Shown piece by piece: positions 56,220-64,000 of a stretch of DNA of 64,000 nt (position 1 is its first letter; every line of letters starts with the position of its first letter). Origin of the DNA: Kingdonia uniflora (lineage: Eukaryota > Streptophyta > Magnoliopsida > Ranunculales > Circaeasteraceae); the NCBI GenBank assembly GCA_014058105.1, contig JACGCM010002017.1:248001-312000 (forward strand). Reading direction: 5' to 3'. The position numbers were made by a program, and so were the translations under genes. Under the pieces are notes generated by a model. It did no database searches and had not been told where the DNA came from. It saw only the letters and a program-made list of their open reading frames with translations.

Positions 56220-58976
56220 TATGACTGTTTAGTTCTAATTGCTTAAGTAATTCATTAAAGTATTAATATCAAATAAATCACATTTATTATATAACAACCT
56301 GATTTATTGGTTTTATCCTATACTACCCAATTAATACTATTAACCAATTACAAACTCTAACAATCATAGAAGTCCAAAAGATTAGCCCTTTCAGATTAAG
56401 ACCCAAGCCCACGCCCACGCCCCACGTCCGCGACAAGCGTGCCAAGTGCTAAGTGTGCCTAATAAGTACCTCAAACGCCCATTCGCCCATGTGTGCGCAA
56501 GTTGCGGTCGATGCGAAGTATCTCGCTAGAGTGCACACACCCATAGAGTTAAAATTTAAATCCAACTAAGCAATAGAGATATAAAAACTAGTAGAAAACT
56601 CTTTTTATTTCTAATGTGGGACAAAACATTTTAAGTTAAAACAATTCCAACATAGTGGTGGAACGACAACTTAACAAGGATCATCTCATTTTCAGAGAGA
56701 AAGATCGGAATTTACAGCAATGAAATTAAGTTTTGAGAGAAAAAGAGGAATGTTTTTTAGAGAGGGATTATTTTTGGAGAGAGATGCTTTCCTTTTTTCT
56801 TTTCTTTTTGTTTGGGATTTTGTAGTGAGTGGGCTGATGGGGCCCACATCCTTGCCTTCAATAAATTTAAAATGAGATTTAAATATCTTTGTTGTTAACA
56901 AAACATATCCTTGCTTATAGCGTTTTGTCGGAATATTAGAGTATAGGGATGTACAAAGTTTTAGGGTGTTTTCGGATTCGGGTTCGGATCGGGTTTAGCC
57001 ATTATGGGTTCCGGTAATATTGGCAAGCGTAGGCCATCGGGATCGACACATTGAAGAAAGGCTCGTTGTAATACCATATTCTATTTCAAAACCAATTGGT
57101 AATGTGAAGAGTTGCCAAGAATCTTATCAAGTTGCAAGGTTCTTTATATCTAAGGTGGGACTATTATATCCCAACAAGAGTCTAATTAGTGATTTAGGAT
57201 CCAAAGATTTTTGAGGGGCTGCAACTTCAATTTTTGTCGAGAAGTCTACTTGGTATGCAAGAGAACAATTAGTTGCCAAAGTTCTTAAATTAGACTATTT
57301 TCTCCTGTAATAAATCAAGATAAAACATAGTAGAAAATCCCACACACCAAACAAGACTACTGAATGGCAAATCCTGAATATCTCCAGACTTCCTATGCTT
57401 CTGTTAAACACTAAAACTATTTCAAACAAATGGCCACTGGAAAGTGTTGGATCAGCTCCACCTTCATGAAAACAAAAGTATCTATTGCAGACTATTGTGA
57501 GTAAATATGGAGTGCGTCTTCCTTCGTAACACTGCGAATCTTCAATAAGATTAAGATCCTTAGCTCCCCAATATAAACAAACAAACAAACAAACAATAGA
57601 GTAAGTAGACCACCCTGACAAAAATCTGCTCAACTTTTTACGAAACTCGTAGGAGAACAGACTGACCCTGAGCATAACATATAAGAGGGGTGCTCAAACT
57701 GACACTTAAGCCTATCTACTGCTATTGTTATGCCATCACTTGCTACATCTACCATACAAAGTCACATACCAAGCAAAAGCTAGAGACATGAGCGTCGGGA
57801 AAATGAACTCAGACATGCGCCTGTTTGAATTCCAGTAGTTTCATATCAACTTCCTCAACACTTTCAATGGCTTAAATCCCATATTTTTTTTTGTGAAATA
57901 TGAAATCGAAAACTAATAAATTTATCACTAAAAGACCAAGTTACCATCCGTTTCTGCTTTTAGTTATTTCCGGTTCAATTAAAATTACTTGCTGGATTAC
58001 AATTAAAGCACTAGCTTAAAGTTGATTGGTTTTTTTAGATGTTAAATTTTCGGGAAAACTATTAAGATAGACTAGTTTATCCCATTGTAAATGGATACCT
58101 TGATTAATTTATAATGTTAATTAAATCAATAATTTCTTTGGTAATTATTGTTGTTGGACAGCAAACAATGCTTATTAAGATTTATGAGTTCAAGTTTTCT
58201 TTAACAAGACTTTTTCAAGTCAAATTTACTCTCTATAGATTGTCTCCTAAGGTTTTATCGGGTTTTTTTCTTCTCCATACTCTATTAGCTCAAAAAATTT
58301 CTTCAAGATTATTTCCCTCAAGCGTAGATTATCTAAATTTAGAGTTTGACTCCTGATGTTTTCAGTCTTCAAAGAGAACGTATGGTGTGCCTATCCTACA
58401 GTGTTACACTTCAGCCTTTACAGTTTGGAATGCAATAAGTTCTTAAGTTTTAGAAATTTCGACCAATATAGTTCAAACAGTGCTTCTATATTTCAGCTTC
58501 TTCTGAAAATTTAGAAACTAACTAGACAGTATTCACTACTATTGGAACCCCCTATGAGGCCTTTTACTGCATTAGCTCCACCACCTATATGTCCCTCCTG
58601 AAATGTAGTATCAGAATTTTACCTTCATTTAAATCTTAATTGTTGCCTTCATTTAGGACCTGCGTGTTGACCTGTAACAGAGTCCTTGTTATGCTAGTAT
58701 GACCTTCCTTTGCCTAAACCTTCAGAATTCTGAAATGTATTAAAGATGAAGGAAACCAACTGGCTCAAGAGCCAACTCGTGCATTGACACCAAAACTAGT
58801 AGGCCAGAGAATATGAACAAGAGGTGTTTAGACAACCAAAATAGCTAAAGGGAGGAGGCTCCAACTAGTGCGTGCATAAAATTAAAAGCATCGTCATGTC
58901 AATAACTAAGAGGAACTCATCACAATTAATACCAGCAAAATGCAAAAGGTCCTTAACTAAAAGGTAAAACTAGAAA
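56220..58976. other. Intergenic with decayed LTR fragments
   Basis: 56225-56655 looks like LTR debris (CCAACA near 56647; complement of a GTCCCACATT phrase near 56618). 57040-57220 resembles 10030-10190 (CAAAACCAATTGG, GGTGGGACTAT). A 126-codon minus-strand frame at 57675-57295 has no recognisable domain and is probably chance. From 57700 to 58976 I see no feature. Confidence 0.45.
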
Positions 58977-60383
58977 TGCTCCTTCTTGGACACGCTCTGC
59001 TGAATACCTTTGAAAACAATGTTTGATTATTTATTCCCACAATTATCTCACAACACTTCAACCATTTTCAACCAACTCAAATATGTAATGCCATTATCCC
59101 TAGCTCAAAATGTTGTGTCTATCTATACCGGTGGTACCAGCTTCGAAAGACGGACGGCCGCAACCTCCCCCGCTCTCTCCGTCATAATGTGCGCACGACC
59201 AATAACACCTGTTTTAAGATGAATATTAACAAAACTTTAATATAAGTAAAAACTAAATTAAAATTATTAGCGACGAGATGCAAAGTTATTACTGTTGTTT
59301 AATATAGGAGCGAAACGATTGGAAACGAGAGCGAATGGTTTGGGAAAAATTCCTAACCTCCAAAATCTTAACAATTTTGCCAAGCATTTCAAATTAAAAT
59401 TAGTAAGTTAAATACAAAATAGTTATTACCGTCGTATAAACGATAGTGGAACGTATCAACTCAGTTTAAGAAACCTGTGATGAAACGGTGCAAGTGAACC
59501 CCAGCTTACCTTCCAAAATAAAAATAAATAAATTTTTCAGTTGGTTAATTACCTGTTGATTTAGCGTGCCCCATGTGAATAGTATCAAACAGCCCAAAGT
59601 AATCATGAAAAAAGTTGTTTAATAACTACCATAAACCTAGTTCGTGAAATCCCATACTACCGTTTATGAAGTCTTGAATCATAAACAGTTCAAGATGCCT
59701 TGCAATATAAACAAAATTGCGGCATGCACAATAATAGAAGCTTACTCAGTATTTTACATTTTGTTAAAACTTGCAATTATAAAGATAATGTGAATTAAGA
59801 TCTTACCAGCACAATCTTCATCGAGGCAACATCGAATCGTATATCATTTCACAGTCCAAACACCTCGTTTAATATTGGCTATATAACATGATCATGTAGC
59901 TCCATTATAGTTGATGTGTTGTACGATTCCTGGGGTACTACAAATCGAGGGAGTATAACGGAGACAAAGAGAGAATTTGAATCTTGAAAGAATGCTCCGT
60001 ATTCAAAATATTGTGTACACAATTCAACTATGATGGAGTCTACATTAGCACCACCACCTATATGTTCGTATTCAAAACACTGTGTACACCATTCAACTAT
60101 GATGGAGTCTGCATTAGCTTCACCACCTATATGTCCGTATTTAAAACAGGTGTCATTGTTCGTGTACACATCATGACGGAGGGAGCGGGGGAGGTTGTGG
60201 CCGTCCGTCTTTCAAAGCTGGAACCACCAGTATAGATATACTCAAAACATTTTGAGTTAGGGATAATGGCATTACATATTTGAGTTGGTTGAAAATGGTT
60301 GAAGTGTTGTGAGAAAATTGTGGGAATAAATAATCAAACATTGTTTTCAAAGGTATCTGTGAGCAGAGCGTGTCCAGGAGCAA
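58977..60383. repeat. Large inverted repeat, arms of about 245 bp
   Basis: The left arm 58977-59220 and right arm 60135-60383 are inverted copies with roughly 85-90% identity by eye, separated by about 0.9 kb. Both arms keep an open frame with MFDYLFPQ.SHNTSTIFNQL followed by KYVMPLSL.QNV, on opposite strands, but I do not recognise the protein. The right arm's outer end is partly repeated (GTGAGCAGAGCGTGTCCAGG at about 60359 and again at 60407). A 66-bp tandem duplication (GTATTCAAAA ... CACCACCTATATG) lies at 59999-60137, next to the right arm. Confidence 0.8.
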
Positions 60384-62328
60384 TAGAGTTGAAATCTTAG
60401 GTATCTGTGAGCAGAGCGTGTCCAGGCAATCCGTTCTTGAAGGAAAGAAGACGGATAAAGGTAATCACACCTACTAAGACCACTTTGGTGTTCCTTATAT
60501 TTAACACCTCCGCCTCTAATGATATTTATATTTTTCTTAGGTAGCTATGCAAAGTGATATTTTAGAAGAGTTCAGTGGAAACTTACTACGTAGAACAAGG
60601 TGAGAACTATAGAGTTGAAATCTACAGTTTGTAGTTATAGTTAAATTTCCCTTGGTTGTAGTTGTTTCTTATTCACTAAAACCTGGAAGTCCCCTCCAAT
60701 GAGGTTTGCAGGCTCAAAGAACTTGTGTTATGAATTTCGCCACGGGCTGATTCCATTGAGACAAAGTAGAAAATCCCCCCAATAAGTAGAACTCTTTATG
60801 ATGCGGCAAATGCTAGAAGTGTGACGTAAGTAAAATCCCGAGTTGCTAATGTGTAGACTTATCTCTTCACAGGGACTGCAAAGCCAATATCTTCACGGGG
60901 ATTGTGCAAAGCCAATATCTTCTTCCTCTGTAAATCTCTGGATATTATGATTTCATTCAGAAATTGGTAGTTTGCCTTATTTATTTTCAACACGGAATGT
61001 ATGGTGTGTTTCTGAATGTTCAATTTCTTGATTTTCATTTGATGGTGGTTGAATAATATTCGACATTATTATTATTAATATTTTGATACATGTTCCACTG
61101 TACAAAATGATGTCTAACTCTGGCTCTAAGGTCATCATGGTTTTTGATATTTATGACTAAACATAGGTGATAATGATAAATAATTCTACATTATATAGTT
61201 AAGGATTGGAATTCATTTCTAAAAGTAGCTAAGAAGTTTAATAATCGCAACCTACCAAATTGAAGTTCGATCATATACCTTCTTCTTCAAATGGTAGAAG
61301 TTCATGTCTAAACAAGCATTAGAACAGAAATTATGTATTGGATATAACGAGCTTTAAATCCTTGCAATTTGACTGTAGACTCCAGGAATTTGTGCTGCGA
61401 GTTTATTTATTGGTAATTCCAATTGAGACAAAATAAACGAACCTCAACAAGTAGAAGATCTCTGTGATGCCGGTGTGCAAACCTTAACTTTAGTTTGTAC
61501 TACAGTAAGTAGGCTTTGAGTTGTTTGAAATTTGAGATGAAACGGGGTATAAGTAGAGCAACCTATGAAGGACTAGAACCATTAATCAGATTAACAGCAA
61601 CATTTACATTGCATCTACTTTATTGCCGGACAATAACATTTTGTCCCATGGTAATTTGTATGTAGTAAATTATAATGTTCATCAATCATGATATCAAAAG
61701 CTCAAAAGTCATGATGTAAATCTCAGTATCCCTTGGTCACACCTGCACTACTCAAATTTCACGGTTCTGCAGACAAAATGCTCACAGACACCACTTTGGG
61801 AGTGGGACTGGCTGTCATTGGCATTTTATCAAAAGCAGGGGGGAAACTATTATGTCCACAATTTTGCAATGTGTGGGGATGGGGAAGCCTTCAAAAGTTG
61901 CTCTATAATTGCTTAAGTTCAACTGACGTGACCCCGACTGGCACCCTAGCTCCTCATGGGAAATCTCAAAAATGGCAAAAAACTCACTCGAGTTTAAGAG
62001 TATAACCATCTCGAAAAAACAGGCTCACCTACAAAAATAAAACAACAGAAACTCACTGCTACCACAAAATATTCCATCAACTATAAGAAACAAAGTATAC
62101 GAGAAGTACTCAAAATTCTAGCCTTTTTTCACCTGAGTAATTATTTCAACAGCACTTGAAAGTTGAAAATAGATTAAAACCATAGGAAACTACTACATGT
62201 AACTGAGACATGATGAATAGTTGTGTTCTTTCAATATGATCTATTCAGTAAATGGTGCACTTGACTTAAGTCTTCGTCGACTTGGTTTGTAGACTTTTCT
62301 GTCAAGATATTTATTGAAATCTAGACAT
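60384..62328. other. Intergenic upstream of the NLR gene
   Basis: Two degenerate, related stretches (about 60705-60800 and 61378-61480) share AATTGAGACAAA ... AAGTAGAA ... TGTGATGC words. No gene is recognised. Confidence 0.4.
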
Positions 62329-62335
62329 TATATAA
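62329..62335 (+). promoter_or_regulatory. Probable TATA box of the NLR gene
   Basis: TATATAA, 93 bp upstream of the ATG at 62428. Confidence 0.5.
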
Positions 62336-62427
62336 CGCAAGCATTCACTCATCATTGGAAGGAGTTGTGATCGAAAATCCAGCTTTAGAAATTTCTTCTG
62401 CATTATTCACTTACCAATTCCCAAGAT

Positions 62428-64000
62428 ATGGCTTCGCCGGTTGTTTCCATGGTTTTAAACCAACTGGGCACCTTTCTTCGAGAGGAGATCGAGAAAGAAG
62501 TGAGAATGGTAGTGGGTGCCAAGGAAGAGGTACAAAAACTGGTGTTGGGTGCCAAGGAAGAGATACAAAATCTGGAATTAACATTGGTAGCCATTCATTC
62601 AAGCTGTTCTTCGTGATGCTGACAAAAAACAAGTTCAAGACAAACGAGTGAAGCTCTGGTTGGAGAGGCTCAAGGAGGTTGTCTATGAAATCGAGCACAT
62701 ATTGGACAAGTTGAACGCCAAAAATATTCAATCTAAAATCAGAAATCAGAACTCGCCGGTATGTTCCCACTTAGACCCTTGCTTTTGTTTCAATGATAGT
62801 GTTCTTTTGCAAAATAATTTGGGACGCGAAATTAAAAGCTTAAGGGAAAAACTTGACCCCCTAGATCGTGATAAGAATACCTATGGCCTCGCAAGCGGAA
62901 TGCCTACCGAGGTAGCACAAGCACCACAACGGCAAACGACTAGCTCTTTGGTCAATGTTTCAGAGGTCTTTGGCCGTGGTGTTGATAAAGATATCATAGT
63001 TAGCAAGTTGTTGAGTGAAAATAGTCACAATGATCAAGTTGGGGTCCCCATCATCTCTATACTTGGAATGGGTGGACTTGGCAAGACTACCCTCGCCCAA
63101 CTGGTTTCAAGCGATGAAAATGTTGTGAAGCACTTTGAGAAGATACTCTGGGTGTGTGTGTCCGAACCTTTTGATAGAATAAGGCTTGCTAAGGCAATCA
63201 TTGAAGCCATTGAGGATAAGTTTCCAACTGATTATGAATGGGATGCTTTGCATTGTCATCTATCAAAAGCTGTTAAAAATAAGCGATTTATGCTTGTCCT
63301 AGACGATGATTGGACAGAGGATCATAACGATTGGAGTCCATTTAAGCTTTCACTCGACGGTGGTGCACGTGCACCAGGCAGTAGAATCTTGGTCACCACA
63401 CGCAAGGAAGGAGTTGCTGCGATGAAGAAATCGACATTTATTCATCCATTAGTGGGCTTGTCCGAGGAATATAGTTGGTCGTTGTTTAGTTTTGCTGCCT
63501 CAATGAAAAAGGAAGATAAAGAGTTTGAAGAAATTGGAAAGGCAATCACGAAGAAGTGCAATGGCGTCCCTCTCTCCTTAAAAACTGTGGGAAATCTCAT
63601 GGGATTTAAAAAGAAAATACAAGATTGGCAACAGGTTTTGGAAAGCGAGATATGGAATTTACCAGAGATTGTAAAAGATGTCTTGCCTGCTTTATTGTTG
63701 AGCTATTATGATTTGCCTTCATCTTGGAAACCATGTTTTACATACTGTGCTATATTCCCGAAAGATTACATACTTGAAAAGGATGAGTTAATCAAGTTGT
63801 GGATGGCACATGGTTTTGCCAGGGAAGGTAAACACACTTTGTTTTGTTTATTAACAGCTCCTCTATTTATGGTTATTTTTTGTTTTGTTTTGTATACCTC
63901 TAACAAAAATGTTTTATTTGTGATTCTTATCGTTTTTCAAAATCGGCAACGCTGGAAAAATGACGTTGCTTAGACGATTATATAATAGGAAACTGCAAGA
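62428..64000 (+). pseudogene. CC-NBS-LRR resistance-type gene, frameshifted and cut by the window end
   Basis: The N-terminal coiled-coil begins MASPVVSMVLNQLGTFLREE. A perfect 4-bp tandem duplication ATTC ATTC (62593-62600) shifts the frame, giving a stop at 62614. Beyond it the old frame stays open for about 1.2 kb: Rx-like CC remainder (RDADKKQVQDK, WLERLKEVVYEIEHILDKL), then the NB-ARC domain. NB-ARC motifs: P-loop GMGGLGKTTLAQ, RNBS-A ILWVCVSEPFD, kinase-2 LVLDDDW (usually LDDVW), RNBS-B GSRILVTTRKEG, the GLPL position CNGVPLSLK, and RNBS-D CFTYCAIFPKDY. A probable donor GAAG|GTAAAC follows HGFARE at 63827; the LRR part lies beyond the window. Intact members act as intracellular immune receptors. 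A start at 62648 would give a protein lacking part of the coiled-coil but keeping NB-ARC. Confidence 0.85.

Noticed and set aside
57295..57675. 126-codon minus-strand open frame
   Set aside because: No recognisable motif, no splice or promoter context, and it is in decayed LTR surroundings. Treated as chance.
63828..63973. Hydrophobic C-terminal extension of the NLR reading frame
   Set aside because: It follows a good splice donor (GAAG|GTAAAC), is unlike any NLR and looks like translated intron.
1..64000. tRNA or rRNA genes
   Set aside because: I looked for B-box-like GGTTCGAATCC and cloverleaf arms and found none I could support by eye. A tRNAscan-type search would settle it.

Overview
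The window is nuclear DNA from a flowering plant, probably a eudicot. It is AT-rich, its genes carry GT-AG introns and match plant organelle-related families, and most of the sequence is transposable elements: Tourist-like MITEs, hAT elements, Copia-type and non-autonomous LTR elements, and a LINE. No species is assigned. I worked by eye from the sequence; every family name rests on motifs and remembered family features, not on a database search.

Layout. 0-6.7 kb: a MITE, then an intact five-exon EMC8/9 gene (minus, 1630-5108) whose upstream side carries a MITE split by a solo LTR. 7-8 kb: a broken 2-oxoglutarate dioxygenase of the feruloyl-CoA 6'-hydroxylase type. 10.8-12.2 kb: an intact four-exon chloroplast-type two-RRM protein (minus). 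12.3-25.2 kb: a four-deep stack of transposons (TIR element > Tourist-like MITE > LTR element > hAT). The innermost hAT looks complete, with 8-bp target duplications, an open 724-aa transposase over four exons, and an extra GRF zinc-finger/membrane ORF. 26.2-27.8 kb: an intact mTERF gene flanked by inverted copies of the same TIR element. 29-43.9 kb: an old LINE broken by a MITE, a Copia element, a large-LTR non-autonomous element and a hAT derivative, with a small LTR element on one side and a solo LTR on the other.

45-54 kb: an accessory region in which kinase-less G-type (bulb-type) lectin genes alternate with decayed 5' exons of a mitochondrial SCO1/HCC1 copper chaperone gene, plus two blocks of a peculiar array built on a GCCAAATGATTTGGC-like palindrome. 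54.5-56.2 kb: a gag-only LTR element. 59-60.4 kb: a large inverted repeat. 62.4 kb to the window end: a CC-NBS-LRR resistance-type gene with a 4-bp duplication frameshift, cut off by the window edge.

The intact host genes (EMC8/9, RRM protein, mTERF) act in separate pathways: ER membrane insertion, chloroplast RNA metabolism and organelle gene expression. Nothing suggests they work together. The most unusual items are the complete hAT with its passenger ORF, the palindrome array in its duplicated module, the alternating lectin/SCO1 block, the inverted repeat upstream of the NLR, and the clusters of TTCGAA-core palindromes in one LTR family.
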